A DNA stretch of 49,210 nucleotides, from the NCBI GenBank assembly GCA_020201095.1, contig JAIVHM010000150.1, positions 1-49,210 of the forward strand. The letters run 5' to 3'. A model generated the notes under the pieces. The model saw only the letters and a program-made list of their open reading frames with translations, searched no databases and was not told where the DNA came from. A program made the position numbers and the translations under genes. Positions 17,229-25,863 of the stretch are shown here, piece by piece. The stretch comes from Halomonas sp. (GTDB lineage: Bacteria; Pseudomonadota; Gammaproteobacteria; Pseudomonadales; Halomonadaceae). How positions within the stretch are numbered: the first letter of the stretch is position 1; each line of letters opens with the position of its first letter.

Positions 17229-18026
17229 ATGATGACGCCACTCTCTGATACACCGTTTACCGTTGCCGGACGCGACTTCAGCTCTCGCCTGCTAGTCGGC
17301 ACTGGCAAGTATAAAGACTTCGACGAAACCGGCGCGGCCATTGCCCAAAGCGGCGCTGAGATCGTTACCTTTGCAGTGCGCCGCACCAACCTGGGCCAGG
17401 ATACCGAAGCGCCCAACCTGCTGGATGTGATTTCGCCCAAGCGCTACACCCTGCTGCCCAACACCGCAGGCTGCTACAACGCCAAAGATGCCGTACGCAC
17501 CTGCCGGTTGGCCCGCGAGCTGCTCGATGGTCACAATTTGGTCAAGCTGGAAGTACTGGGCGACGACCAAACGCTTTACCCCAACGTGGTTGAAACTCTG
17601 CAAGCCGCGGAAACGCTGCTCGCCGACGGTTTCGACGTCATGGTCTACACCAGCGACGACCCCATTGTGGCACGCGAACTGGAGGCCATGGGCTGCTGCG
17701 CCATCATGCCGCTGGGCTCGCTGATTGGCTCCGGGCACGGCATTCAAAACCCGCATAACGTGCGGCTGATTGTTGAGCAAAGCCGCGTGCCGGTGCTGGT
17801 AGATGCAGGCATTGGTACTGCTTCCGATGCCGCCATGGCAATGGAGCTGGGCTGCGACGGCGTACTGCTGAACAGCGCGATTGCCCATGCTCGCGATCCG
17901 TTGCGCATGGCCAACGCCATGAAGCTTGCCGTGCAGGCCGGCCGAGACGCCTTTTTATCGGGCCGCATGCCGCGCCGCCAAACCGCCGACCCCTCTTCGC
18001 CTTTTGCTGGCCGGATTAACGGCTGA
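17229..18026 (+). CDS. thiG: Thiazole synthase
   Basis: A 265-residue TIM-barrel enzyme that builds the thiamine thiazole phosphate from deoxyxylulose 5-phosphate, dehydroglycine or glycine imine, and ThiS thiocarboxylate. The Schiff-base lysine is Lys106 in L-V-K-L-E-V-L-G-D. The C-terminal phosphate-binding [12 protein letters not shown] and the preceding [10 protein letters not shown] are intact. AAAGGAAT precedes the ATG; a second ATG is one codon on. No TPP riboswitch is evident upstream of thiS. Confidence 0.97.
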   Translation: MMTPLSDTPFTVAGRDFSSRLLVGTGKYKDFDETGAAIAQSGAEIVTFAVRRTNLGQDTEAPNLLDVISPKRYTLLPNTAGCYNAKDAVRTCRLARELLDGHNLVKLEVLGDDQTLYPNVVETLQAAETLLADGFDVMVYTSDDPIVARELEAMGCCAIMPLGSLIGSGHGIQNPHNVRLIVEQSRVPVLVDAGIGTASDAAMAMELGCDGVLLNSAIAHARDPLRMANAMKLAVQAGRDAFLSGRMPRRQTADPSSPFAGRING

Positions 18027-18038
18027 TACAGAGACACC

Positions 18039-18767
18039 ATGACCGATACGAAAGACACCACGCCCGAAAACGCCGACGCCCCACTGCACCGCCGGGGCAT
18101 TAAAAGCTATGTGATTCGCGCCGGGCGTATGACCCCAGCACAAACGCGTGGATTAGAAGACATTTGGCCGCGCTTGGGGCTGACCATCGCCGACGGCCAT
18201 CAAGACTTATACGCCCTGTTTGGCCGCCAGGCGCCTCGCGTCGTCGAGATCGGGTTTGGCATGGGCAACTCACTAATTGAGCAGGCCGAAACCCATCCGG
18301 AAACCGACTTTATCGGAATTGAAGTGCACGCCCCAGGCGTGGGTAAACTGCTCGATGAAGCGGATAAACGCGGCCTCACCAACCTGCGCGTTTACCGCGA
18401 AGACGCCCTGGCCGTGTTGGAGCAGTGTCTACCGGAAGGCACACTGACCACCGTTCAGCTGTTCTTCCCTGACCCTTGGCCGAAAAAGAAACACCACAAG
18501 CGGCGCATCGTGCAGCCTGCGTTTGTTGAGCTGATTCGCACCCGCCTTAAGCCCGGCGGCACCTTTCATCTGGCCACTGACTGGGAAGCCTATGCCGCGT
18601 GGATGGCCGACGTGATGAAAGACGCCCCCGGCTACGCCAATACGGCAAGTGCTGAAACCGCCCCCTACGTACCCCGCCCAGCGTTCCGCCCGTTGACCAA
18701 GTTTGAAGCCCGCGGCGAAAAACTCGGCCATGGGGTGTGGGATTTGATTTACCGTCGGGAAGACTAG
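18039..18767 (+). CDS. trmB: tRNA (guanine-N7-)-methyltransferase
   Basis: A 242-residue TrmB that makes m7G46 in tRNA with SAM. The SAM loop E-I-G-F-G-M-G-N-S is at about 70-78, the second acidic site at G-I-E-V-H-A-P-G, and the tRNA-binding catalytic segment F-F-P-D-P-W-P-K-K-K-H-H-K-R-R near 143-157. The last gene of thiS-thiG-trmB, 12 bp after thiG, an order shared with Pseudomonas. It converges on the GST gene with only 16 bp between. Confidence 0.96.
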   Translation: MTDTKDTTPENADAPLHRRGIKSYVIRAGRMTPAQTRGLEDIWPRLGLTIADGHQDLYALFGRQAPRVVEIGFGMGNSLIEQAETHPETDFIGIEVHAPGVGKLLDEADKRGLTNLRVYREDALAVLEQCLPEGTLTTVQLFFPDPWPKKKHHKRRIVQPAFVELIRTRLKPGGTFHLATDWEAYAAWMADVMKDAPGYANTASAETAPYVPRPAFRPLTKFEARGEKLGHGVWDLIYRRED

Positions 18768-18783
18768 GCGCTAGCCTCAAAAG

Positions 18784-19386
18784 CTACTCAAACGCCGTCA
18801 TCGCAAAGCTCTCGCACTCCACCACCTTGGCATGCCAGGCCTGAAGCGTCGGAAAGCGGTTAGACCAATCAAAGGCCGGTAATCGGAAGCTGATATAGCA
18901 AAGCGCCACGGCAACGGTAATCGACCCAAGCGTGCGTTCCGCATTGCCCGAAAGCATGCTTGGGTGCGTATCAAGCGTTGCCAGCGTGCGCTCGATGGCT
19001 TTCAAGCGACGGCTGCCCAATACCGTTGTATCGACCTCATGGCCATTATGTTTGCGGCCAATCACTACATTGAACGCCGCCTCCATCAAACCATGCCCCA
19101 GACCGGCAAGCGACAGAGTTTCCGCGAATGCCTCGTGGGGCAACAGCGAAGCCCCTTCGCCCTGGGCGTCCAAATAGAGCGCGATCAAAAGCGACTCGGT
19201 CAGCACCTCGCCGTCGTCGGTGACCAGCGTCGGGATGCGGCTGAGCGGGGTAATCTGCAAAAGCTCGCTATCCTTCGCCCAGGGGTCACACCAGCATAGC
19301 TCGGTACGCTCGATCAACTGCTTTTCATACAGGCAAACCCGCGCCACACGGGCATAGGGGGAGGTCGCGTTCAGGTAGAGTTGCAT
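18784..19386 (-). CDS. Glutathione S-transferase family protein
   Basis: A 200-residue cytosolic GST-like protein. The N-terminal thioredoxin-like domain begins M-Q-L-Y-L-N-A-T-S-P-Y-A-R-V-A-R, with Ser9 as the likely glutathione-activating residue. The cis-Pro and glutathione contact is S-R-I-P-T-L-V near 49-55, followed by E-S-L-L-I-A-L-Y-L-D. The C-terminal half is the helical GST domain. Substrate unknown; a detoxification or thiol-transfer role is typical. TGGAGACTCCGATG-like spacing supports this start. Confidence 0.87.
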   Translation of the reverse strand: MQLYLNATSPYARVARVCLYEKQLIERTELCWCDPWAKDSELLQITPLSRIPTLVTDDGEVLTESLLIALYLDAQGEGASLLPHEAFAETLSLAGLGHGLMEAAFNVVIGRKHNGHEVDTTVLGSRRLKAIERTLATLDTHPSMLSGNAERTLGSITVAVALCYISFRLPAFDWSNRFPTLQAWHAKVVECESFAMTAFE

Positions 19387-19533
19387 CGGAGTCTCCTTGG
19401 ATGGGCATGTTCACCGCAGCTTGCGTGGCTAACGCGCGCAACGCAATAGGCTTATAGCCACATGGAAACGGATGAACTTAAAACTCGTGATGAAGACGGT
19501 TGCGGGTGGGATCAGCGGGATTGCCAAGGCCTT

Positions 19534-19563
19534 AAAAAAAGAAAGCCGCTCCAGGGGAGCGGC
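19534..19563 (-). terminator. Rho-independent terminator of the candidate sRNA
   Basis: Perfect 8-bp stem GCCGCTCC (19545-19552) and GGAGCGGC (19556-19563) with a 3-base loop. On the minus strand it is followed by TTTCTTTTTTT. It is 164 bp beyond the AEC gene stop, further than expected for that gene alone. Confidence 0.88.
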
Positions 19564-19662
19564 AAAAAGACCGTGACTAGCAATGAGAGGGAGAAACCAT
19601 GACAAGAAAAGGGTAATGAATACCAAATCTGTCGTGGTCTGTGGCGTCTCATCAAACGCCAC
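19534..19662 (-). ncRNA. Candidate small RNA
   Basis: A roughly 125-nt minus-strand unit in the 340-bp gap between the GST and AEC genes. It has a sigma-70-like promoter, a 5' hairpin with a 9-bp stem CTGTGGCGT/ACGCCACAG at the predicted start, a pyrimidine-rich middle (TTTCTCCCTCTC) and a rho-independent terminator. A frame of 79 codons crosses it but runs through the terminator and resembles nothing I know. I do not recognise a known sRNA family. Transcription is unproven. Confidence 0.55.
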
Positions 19663-19668
19663 AGTCAC

Positions 19669-19697
19669 AATGTAATAGTTCTCATTTACTACGTCAA
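19669..19697 (-). promoter_or_regulatory. Sigma-70-like promoter of the candidate sRNA
   Basis: Minus-strand -35 TTGACG (19692-19697), 17-bp spacer, -10 TACATT (19669-19674): five of six and four of six consensus matches. The start predicted about 7 bases on falls at the 5' hairpin. Confidence 0.6.
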
Positions 19698-19726
19698 CAC
19701 AAATACGAATATTTTTTATTCAGTTT

Positions 19727-20644
19727 TTACCCGCTTGCCCACTGGAGCCAAACCGGTAGCGTTAGCATCGCCAGTAGCGTCTGACCGGTAATGATCGCTG
19801 CCATCAATTCGGCATCGCCGCCGAGCTGGCGGGCCAGAATATACGCTGACGTCGCCGTCGGCAGTGCGGCAAATAACAGTGCGACGTCGCGGCTCACTGT
19901 ATCCAGGCCAACCAGCCACGCAAGCCCTAGCACCAACGCAGGCATCAGCACCAGCTTGACGCTGTTCGTCGCCAGCACGCCGCGATCAATGCGCAGTAGC
20001 GCTGCCGGGCGCAATGCCACACCCACAGCAACCAGCCCAAGCGGCAAGGCGGCACGGCCTAGTAGATCGACGGTAGCGTAGCTCCAGCCCGGTAGCCCTA
20101 TGCCTGAAAGATTCAGCGCAATGCCCAGCAAACACGCCAGAATCAGCGGGTTTTTGGCCAGTGCCATTGCGCTTTTACCCAGGCTTGCGTGACCCAGCGT
20201 GCCCGCAGCGACAAAGCTTGCCACGCACATGATATTGACCACCGGTACCATCAACGCCACTGCCACGGCGGCGGTGGTGGCACCTGCGCTGCCATGCAAG
20301 GCCGCCGCGCCCGCCACCCCGACGTAGGTATTGAATCGCACGGCGCCTTGAAATACCGACGTAAACGCCGCGGGCGACAGTTTCAGTTGGGTTCTCAAAC
20401 ACCACAACAGCACCCCGAACGCGGCCATCGCGCCGAGTAATACCAAGGCCAATCGGAAAACGGGCACCTGGCTGACATCCGCCGTCGCAAGCGTCGCCAC
20501 CAGCATGGCAGGGAAGAGCACAAAATAGATCAGCCGCTCCATAGGCGGCCAGAATGTATCGCTGGGCCAGCGTTTTACGCCCAGCGCTGCGCCCAGCAAG
20601 ATCAATAGAAACAGGGGGCCAAGGGCACCACTAATGCTTTCCAT
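19727..20644 (-). CDS. AEC-family (auxin efflux carrier-like) permease
   Basis: A 305-residue inner-membrane protein with about ten hydrophobic helices in the AEC (PF03547) two-repeat arrangement. Typical segments include F-P-A-M-L-V-A-T-L-A-T-A, K-N-P-L-I-L-A-C-L-L-G-I-A-L-N and A-A-L-P-T-A-T-S-A-Y-I-L-A. Bacterial members export or exchange small carboxylates such as malate; the substrate here is unknown. The start ATG lies 115 bp from the divergent SCO gene. Confidence 0.88.
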   Translation of the reverse strand: MESISGALGPLFLLILLGAALGVKRWPSDTFWPPMERLIYFVLFPAMLVATLATADVSQVPVFRLALVLLGAMAAFGVLLWCLRTQLKLSPAAFTSVFQGAVRFNTYVGVAGAAALHGSAGATTAAVAVALMVPVVNIMCVASFVAAGTLGHASLGKSAMALAKNPLILACLLGIALNLSGIGLPGWSYATVDLLGRAALPLGLVAVGVALRPAALLRIDRGVLATNSVKLVLMPALVLGLAWLVGLDTVSRDVALLFAALPTATSAYILARQLGGDAELMAAIITGQTLLAMLTLPVWLQWASG

Positions 20645-20759
20645 TGGACTTCCTTTTCATTTTGTTGGGCTACACCGTGACAGCCGCGGGTTTACTGTTA
20701 CTATGAAAGTAGTCGCTCAGTCGCCAACGGGGCTGATTCACCGCCTGCAGGGAGATACC

Positions 20760-21350
20760 ATGGCCTACTCCAAATTATGGCTAGGTGTTGGCGTCGCCGC
20801 GCTGGTCGCCGCCGGTGGCATTCTACTTTACAAGGTCACGTTATCTCCCCAAGACGACATGCCAACTGGCGGTGAGATTGCGCTACCGTCCACCCAAGGC
20901 AGTTTTTCGCTGTCTCAGCTTGATGACGATCAGATTGCCCTGCTGTCGTTCGGCTATACGTATTGCCCTGATATATGTCCCATGACGCAGTCAGTCAAGC
21001 GTCAGGCGCTGGCTGAACTTTCGGCATCACAACGCGAACAGGTGGTGCCTGTCATGATTACCGTCGACCCACAGCGCGATACCCTGGAACGGCTTGAAGA
21101 GTATCTGGCCTTTTTTGGCGAGGACTTTATCGGCGCTAGCGGAGACCAGGCCGAACTGGATGAAGTAATGACCCGTTATGGGGTCATTACACGCCGCGTC
21201 GAGGCGCCCGACTCAGCCATCAAGTACACTATCGACCATAGCTCATCACTCTACCTGGTCGATCGTGAAGGCGACATTTTGCAGCGTGTGCTGTATTCGC
21301 CTACGCCTCAAGGGCTTACGGCTGCCTTATCGCATGAGCTGAGTCGTTAG
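20760..21350 (+). CDS. SCO1/SenC/PrrC family copper chaperone or thiol protein
   Basis: A 196-residue protein anchored by an N-terminal helix (about residues 6-25) with a periplasmic thioredoxin-like domain. The copper or redox site C-P-D-I-C (Cys69 and Cys73) and the distal His160 in T-I-D-H-S-S are all present. SCO proteins deliver copper to the CuA centre of cytochrome c oxidase or act in thiol redox. GCAGGGAGATACC precedes the ATG at 20760, so longer in-frame starts are not needed. It ends four bases inside the convergent esterase gene. No cytochrome oxidase genes are in the window. Confidence 0.92.
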   Translation: MAYSKLWLGVGVAALVAAGGILLYKVTLSPQDDMPTGGEIALPSTQGSFSLSQLDDDQIALLSFGYTYCPDICPMTQSVKRQALAELSASQREQVVPVMITVDPQRDTLERLEEYLAFFGEDFIGASGDQAELDEVMTRYGVITRRVEAPDSAIKYTIDHSSSLYLVDREGDILQRVLYSPTPQGLTAALSHELSR

Positions 21351-22408
21351 TCTTGTTCGGGTGTTGCCTGCAGTCGTTCCAGCATGGCCACTAGCGCCTG
21401 AACCTGCACCCCTTCACGGGTATCGTGCAGCGGGGCTAACTTTGAGGAATCCTCTGCATAGCCCCACCAGTCCCAGCAGCCCTGAGGGTTCATCATGCTG
21501 CTTTCTGCCTGGGGATAAAGCACGATCTGCTGGTGCGATGCTGCCCAGTCATTGAGTCCGCTGTGTCGCACAAACGCATCGCCAATCGCATCTTCACTCA
21601 TCTGGCAGCCGTGAAGTGCCAACGTGACCTGGCATCCGCCCTGCTCACAACCCTTAGGTATGTAGACAAAACCGCTATCGGCCATCCCGGCTACGGCGAA
21701 CTCGGACTGATCGAAGGCGCTTAACTCGCCCCGACCTTCATCGCTCGCTTCGCGCTCGGGATATAGAAAGCGCAGCATGGCGCCAGCCACATCGTCATCA
21801 CAAGCCAGCAGATAGCTGCCACCCCCTTGCTGGCAGTCACCCAGAGCTTGGGGAGGCGGCGTATCATCATTAAGACTTACCGGCCAACCGTGGCCGGTTT
21901 CGTCACGCTGGACGACACTCAGCTGCGACGTATTATCCAGCCAACGTCGCCACTGATCCGCCAATAAATCGCCCAACTTGGGATCCACGACATCATCAGC
22001 CTCGCCGTGCCACAAAAACACCCTTAGTTGACCGAGCGCTTCCCTTGCCCCCACCTGCTCTGCCGACTCGTAGCGCCGACGGCGATTCTCAAGCCTTTCG
22101 AGAGTGGGTTCACCACCTGAGGTCGTCATACAGGTATTTAACGCCCGGCTCAGCGAGCCTTCCGCACACCCCCAGAGGCCTGCCGCCAAAACGCCCAGCG
22201 CACTGAAGCGTTCCGGAAAGGCGACCGCCAGTTGCGTCGCCATGTACCCACCGGACGAAATGCCCACAACGCTGGCATCGTGCTTATCAGCGCCCAGCGC
22301 GGCTAACGGCTCGGGCGCTGCCTGAACAACCGTCGCTCCCTGCAAGCTACCGACAAACAGTAGTCTACTGGTCAAACAACGTAGGGATAAACGCGACGGA
22401 AGAGGCAT
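21347..22408 (-). CDS. Secreted esterase, PHB depolymerase-like
   Basis: A 353-residue exported alpha/beta hydrolase. A signal peptide of about 31 residues (ends V-V-Q-A-A-P) precedes the nucleophile motif G-I-S-S-G (Ser51) in V-V-G-I-S-S-G-G-Y-M-A. W-H-G-E-A-D-D-V-V-D-P supplies a likely acid residue. A second block, L-A-L-H-G-C-Q-M-S-E-D-A-I-G-D and Q-G-C-W-D-W-W-G, is typical of PHB-depolymerase-like esterases. Substrate may be a polyester or aryl ester and is not proven. It starts 3 bp after the FKBP stop (a GTG at 22411 is also possible), suggesting translational coupling. Confidence 0.78.
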   Translation of the reverse strand: MPLPSRLSLRCLTSRLLFVGSLQGATVVQAAPEPLAALGADKHDASVVGISSGGYMATQLAVAFPERFSALGVLAAGLWGCAEGSLSRALNTCMTTSGGEPTLERLENRRRRYESAEQVGAREALGQLRVFLWHGEADDVVDPKLGDLLADQWRRWLDNTSQLSVVQRDETGHGWPVSLNDDTPPPQALGDCQQGGGSYLLACDDDVAGAMLRFLYPEREASDEGRGELSAFDQSEFAVAGMADSGFVYIPKGCEQGGCQVTLALHGCQMSEDAIGDAFVRHSGLNDWAASHQQIVLYPQAESSMMNPQGCWDWWGYAEDSSKLAPLHDTREGVQVQALVAMLERLQATPEQD

Positions 22409-22411
22409 CAC

Positions 22412-23092
22412 TTATTCAACGTCCAACAGTTCAACACGGAAGGTTAGCACCTCGTTGGGACCAATCGGCCCCTGACCGCTTTCACCGTAAGCCAGGTCAG
22501 AAGGGATATACAGCATCCAGCTGTCGCCCACACTCATTTCCTGAAGGGCTTCTTGCCAACCTTCGATGACCTGATTGACCTGGAAGCTGACCGACTCACC
22601 ACGTTCATAGGAACTATCAAATACCGTGCCGTCCAGCAACATGCCTTCGTAATTCACCTCGACGGTATCATCGGCGCCAGGAGACGTTCCATCGCCGGAC
22701 TCAAGCACTTCGTACTGCAGGCCTGAATCAGTGACCGTCACCTCATCGCGTTCAGCATTTTCAGCCAGAAAGGCGACACCGGCCTCACGGTTTTCTTCAC
22801 CGGCCTGCGACGCTTCGGCTTCACGGTCTGCCATCGACTGTTCCTGAAAGGACATCAGCGCTTCGCTCATTTGCGTTTCATCAAGCGCCAGATCGTTACC
22901 TTCAAACACATCGCGTATGCCGTCGGTAAAGGTGTCGATATCCAGATCTTCAACATCGGCCTGCATGCTTTCACCCAGCGTGACGCCCAAGCTATAGGCC
23001 AGACGTTCTTCTTCTGTTTCCGGCGAGGCAGCGGCCAGGGGAGCCACCAGTAGTAAGCCAATCAGGGCTGTTGACGAAATGACTGCTTTCAT
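22412..23092 (-). CDS. FKBP-type peptidyl-prolyl isomerase, FkpA/FklB-like, periplasmic
   Basis: A 226-residue protein with signal peptide 1-22 (ending L-A-A-A), an N-terminal helical dimerisation domain (about 25-115, beginning E-E-R-L-A-Y-S-L-G-V-T-L-G) and a C-terminal FKBP domain (about 118-226). FKBP marks include V-E-V-N-Y-E-G-M-L-L-D-G-T-V-F-D-S-S-Y, V-I-E-G-W-Q-E-A-L and Y-G-E-S-G-Q-G-P-I-G-P-N. It should assist folding of envelope proteins. The helical region is very acidic, as expected in a halophile. It is followed at once by the esterase gene. Confidence 0.92.
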   Translation of the reverse strand: MKAVISSTALIGLLLVAPLAAASPETEEERLAYSLGVTLGESMQADVEDLDIDTFTDGIRDVFEGNDLALDETQMSEALMSFQEQSMADREAEASQAGEENREAGVAFLAENAERDEVTVTDSGLQYEVLESGDGTSPGADDTVEVNYEGMLLDGTVFDSSYERGESVSFQVNQVIEGWQEALQEMSVGDSWMLYIPSDLAYGESGQGPIGPNEVLTFRVELLDVE

Positions 23093-23160
23093 AGAACACC
23101 TTTTCTAGATGGTGCAAAGCACCGTTATTTATGAGGGTAATTGATGCGTATTGAAAGGAC

Positions 23161-23218
23161 ACTTAAAAGAGTAACACCCGCCGCCCCAGGCTGCATCTGC
23201 CGAAGCGACGGGTGTTAC
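23161..23218 (-). terminator. Terminator of the teaABCD operon
   Basis: A long stem GTAACACCCGTCGC pairs with GCGGCGGGTGTTAC (one T-G pair; plus-strand arms 23171-23184 and 23205-23218). On the minus strand it is followed by TCTTTTAAG. It starts 31 bp beyond the teaD stop. Confidence 0.75.
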
Positions 23219-23248
23219 GCTTAAACGATATTGCTGATGAAAGAGGCG

Positions 23249-23692
23249 CTAAACCACCATGGTCGGGCAGTGGGCAGCACCTGCCACACGCTGAGAGACA
23301 CTACCTAACAATAGGTTTTTATCGCCATTCGTACCTTGGGCACCAATAACGATAAGGTCACATTCACGTTTGCGGGCAAAGCGAACAATCGTCCGCGATG
23401 GACGGCCACCCTTGACGAACGCACGCACGCGAGCGCTGTCCGCACCTATCTCTATCGCATGGGATTTGGCGTGCACCGCGATTTCCGTTGCGTACTCTTT
23501 CAGTGCATCGTCCGGGATATCCAACTGGCTGGGACGCACCATGGAAAGCGACGCCTCAAGCAGACTGTGGTGCTTGAACACGCATAGCAGATAAAGGTCC
23601 GCGCCGGTCAGCATTTGCAGCCCAACGGCCTTTTCAAGTGCTTTCAAGGCGCCTTTGGAGCCATCCACCGGCACTAAAATGCGGTTAAACAT
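23249..23692 (-). CDS. teaD: Universal stress protein TeaD, regulator of the ectoine TRAP transporter
   Basis: A 147-residue single-domain Usp. It carries the ATP-binding motif G-x2-G-x9-G-S ([15 protein letters not shown], near 121-135). In Halomonas elongata, TeaD is encoded after teaABC, binds ATP and modulates ectoine uptake. Position (22 bp after teaC), length and sequence style match. It probably acts on the cytoplasmic side of TeaBC. Confidence 0.92.
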   Translation of the reverse strand: MFNRILVPVDGSKGALKALEKAVGLQMLTGADLYLLCVFKHHSLLEASLSMVRPSQLDIPDDALKEYATEIAVHAKSHAIEIGADSARVRAFVKGGRPSRTIVRFARKRECDLIVIGAQGTNGDKNLLLGSVSQRVAGAAHCPTMVV

Positions 23693-23713
23693 TGGCGTTC
23701 TCCTCGAGACGAC

Positions 23714-24997
23714 TTAGCGAAACGCTATATCGCGCAGGAACAAGGCGATTTGCGGGAACATGATCAACAGAGCGGCCGCTAAAATCAGCATAAAGATAAA
23801 CGGCGGCGTGCCCTTGATAACATCCCAGTAGGGGCGCTTGAAAATAGCAATCGCGGTAAAGATATCGCAGCCAAAGGGTGGCGTTGCCGAGCCGATGGCC
23901 ACCTGCAGGGTAATCAAGATGCCCACCAGAACCGGATCCAGCCCCGTTGCTTCAATCGCCGGTGCGAAGATGGGCGTCAGCACCAGGATTACCACGATCG
24001 GATCGACGAACATGCACGCTACAAAGAACGCGATACAGATGGCAATCAACACGCCAGTGGGGCCTGCTTCATTGACGCCTACCGCTTCCAAAATCGTCTG
24101 AGGGATTTGCGCAAACGAGATAATCCACGAAAAGCTGTTGCCAACGCCCACCAGAATAAACACCACGGCAGTGATCAGGCCCGTCGATTTGGCAATGGCG
24201 TAAATATCGTTCATTTTGAGCGAGCGAAATACTATGAACTCAAGGAAAAAGGCATAAAGTACGCAAGCCGCCGCGGCTTCAGTTGGGCTGAAGATGCCGC
24301 CATAGATACCGCCAACGATAATCACCGGGAAGCCCAGCGGCCATAATGCTTTCTGTACCGCCTTGCCACGCTCTCCCCAGCTCGCTTTTGGTTCGGTAGG
24401 GACGTTTTTCACCGTCGCATAAATCATGCTGTAGGTGGCGAACATCATTAGAATCATCAGGCCAGGGCCGATGCCGGCGATGAATAGCTCCCCAATGGAG
24501 GTGCCTGAAATAACCCCGTAGATAATCATGCCGATACTCGGCGGAATCAAAAAGGCAATATCGCTGGAATTGATAATCAACGCCAGCGTGAACGAGTCTG
24601 AATACCCGGCTTTCAACATGCGTGGACGCAGTGGCGAGCCGACGGCCACCACTGTTGCCTGCGTCGATCCCGACACCGCGCCAAACAGCGTACATGAGGC
24701 TGCCGTGCTGACAGCCAAGCCACCCTTAACATGACCAATAAACGCCATGACCATATCGATCAAGCGGCCAGCAGACTGGCCCCTCGTCATAATATCGGCG
24801 GCTAAAATAAACATGGGTACCGCAATCAGCGATGCGGGGCGTATCCCCGCCATCATCTGTTGAATCAAGGTCTCCATCTGCCCCAACCCGCTGAACATCA
24901 TGTAAAAGCCGATGGCCGAAGCGGTGATCAACGGGATCATCATTGGAAAGCCCAGCAGCAGCAGGACAATCATCGTCGTGACCATTATTGTCGTCAT
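23714..24997 (-). CDS. teaC: Ectoine TRAP transporter large permease
   Basis: A 427-residue DctM-family membrane protein with about 12 helices, equal in length to my recollection of H. elongata TeaC. Together with TeaB it drives Na+-dependent uptake of ectoine and hydroxyectoine delivered by TeaA. Typical segments: R-P-A-S-L-I-A-V-P-M-F-I-L-A, T-L-F-G-A-V-S-G-S-T-Q-A-T, F-L-I-P-P-S-I-G-M-I-I-Y-G and Q-V-A-I-G-S-A-T-P-P-F-G. The ATG at 24997 follows AGGGGAACCGCT; the frame extends to 25018 without a better start. Confidence 0.95.
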   Translation of the reverse strand: MTTIMVTTMIVLLLLGFPMMIPLITASAIGFYMMFSGLGQMETLIQQMMAGIRPASLIAVPMFILAADIMTRGQSAGRLIDMVMAFIGHVKGGLAVSTAASCTLFGAVSGSTQATVVAVGSPLRPRMLKAGYSDSFTLALIINSSDIAFLIPPSIGMIIYGVISGTSIGELFIAGIGPGLMILMMFATYSMIYATVKNVPTEPKASWGERGKAVQKALWPLGFPVIIVGGIYGGIFSPTEAAAACVLYAFFLEFIVFRSLKMNDIYAIAKSTGLITAVVFILVGVGNSFSWIISFAQIPQTILEAVGVNEAGPTGVLIAICIAFFVACMFVDPIVVILVLTPIFAPAIEATGLDPVLVGILITLQVAIGSATPPFGCDIFTAIAIFKRPYWDVIKGTPPFIFMLILAAALLIMFPQIALFLRDIAFR

Positions 24998-25027
24998 AGC
25001 GGTTCCCCTAGGCAGCAATGCCCTGCG

Positions 25028-25606
25028 TTAAACTTCCGTTTCTGTATCTTTATAGCCATCCACCACCCCGGTGGAGAGATAAACATCCCGGGAGGTCATG
25101 TTTTTAATGGCCGTTAGCAGGTATTGAATGCCGGTAATCAAAAAGCCCATCGGCACCCACAGGTAAATAATCCAAATCGGTAGCCCCATGGATGGCAGCA
25201 CGCGCCCTTTGCTATACATATCGAGGATGAAAAACACCGAGTAGTAAAGCAAAAAGAACATCACCAACGAGGTAAATAAGGCAATGGCAATCATCAATAC
25301 CTTTCTGCCACCAGTCGGTAGGGCATCGTAGATGGCCGACATGCGGATATGCCGCCCGTGTCGAGCTGCATAGCCAATACCGGCAAACGTGATCATGATA
25401 ATCAGGATGCGGTTGAGCTCACCGGAAAACATGATGCTGTTACCAAATACAAAGCGTGACACCACGTTAGTAACGGTATTCAGCGCCATTAATAGCACAC
25501 CAAGCGCCAGAATCACCGACTCGATTTTACTGATAACGGTATCCAGTGTGCCGAGGATACCGGGCAGGCTGGAGTGGTAATCTTTTTCGGACTCTTCTTC
25601 GGTCAT
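25028..25606 (-). CDS. teaB: Ectoine TRAP transporter small permease
   Basis: A 192-residue DctQ-family protein with four membrane helices: [38 protein letters not shown] and a last helix near 150-170. The conserved [10 protein letters not shown] cytoplasmic loop is present. It pairs with TeaC, whose gene follows 30 bp on. AAAGGAGTCC precedes the ATG. A 257-bp gap with a hairpin separates it from teaA. Confidence 0.95.
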   Translation of the reverse strand: MTEEESEKDYHSSLPGILGTLDTVISKIESVILALGVLLMALNTVTNVVSRFVFGNSIMFSGELNRILIIMITFAGIGYAARHGRHIRMSAIYDALPTGGRKVLMIAIALFTSLVMFFLLYYSVFFILDMYSKGRVLPSMGLPIWIIYLWVPMGFLITGIQYLLTAIKNMTSRDVYLSTGVVDGYKDTETEV

Positions 25607-25801
25607 GGCCGGACTCCTTTAATCTCGGCAGCCTTAAGCTGTCTGCTTCACGTTTCCACACCAATCTGAACGCTGGGTGTTGTTGTTCCACCCATTACAC
25701 TTACATTCTTAGCCTAACGATAACCCAGCGTTACTGGTTCAACGTTAGATGAACGAAGGTTACGTCAATCTAGCGAATTGATATTGCTATTAATCAATGA
25801 G

Positions 25802-25828
25802 AAAGGGGCAGCCCCTGGCCACCCCTTT
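25802..25828 (-). promoter_or_regulatory. Hairpin between teaA and teaB
   Basis: A 7-bp stem AAAGGGG (25802-25808) with CCCCTTT (25822-25828) begins 36 bp past the teaA stop. No T-run follows on the minus strand, so it probably stabilises the teaA transcript or attenuates, giving more binding protein than permease. The remainder of this 257-bp gap shows nothing else I can name. Confidence 0.55.
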
Positions 25829-25863
25829 GGTTCTACAGTTGCAGTGCCTAACGGCGAGACAGC

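Noticed and set aside
19429-19668. A 79-codon open frame starting GTG on the minus strand between the GST and AEC genes
   Set aside because: It runs through a strong rho-independent terminator, has no ribosome site and resembles no family I know; the small RNA reading explains the region better.
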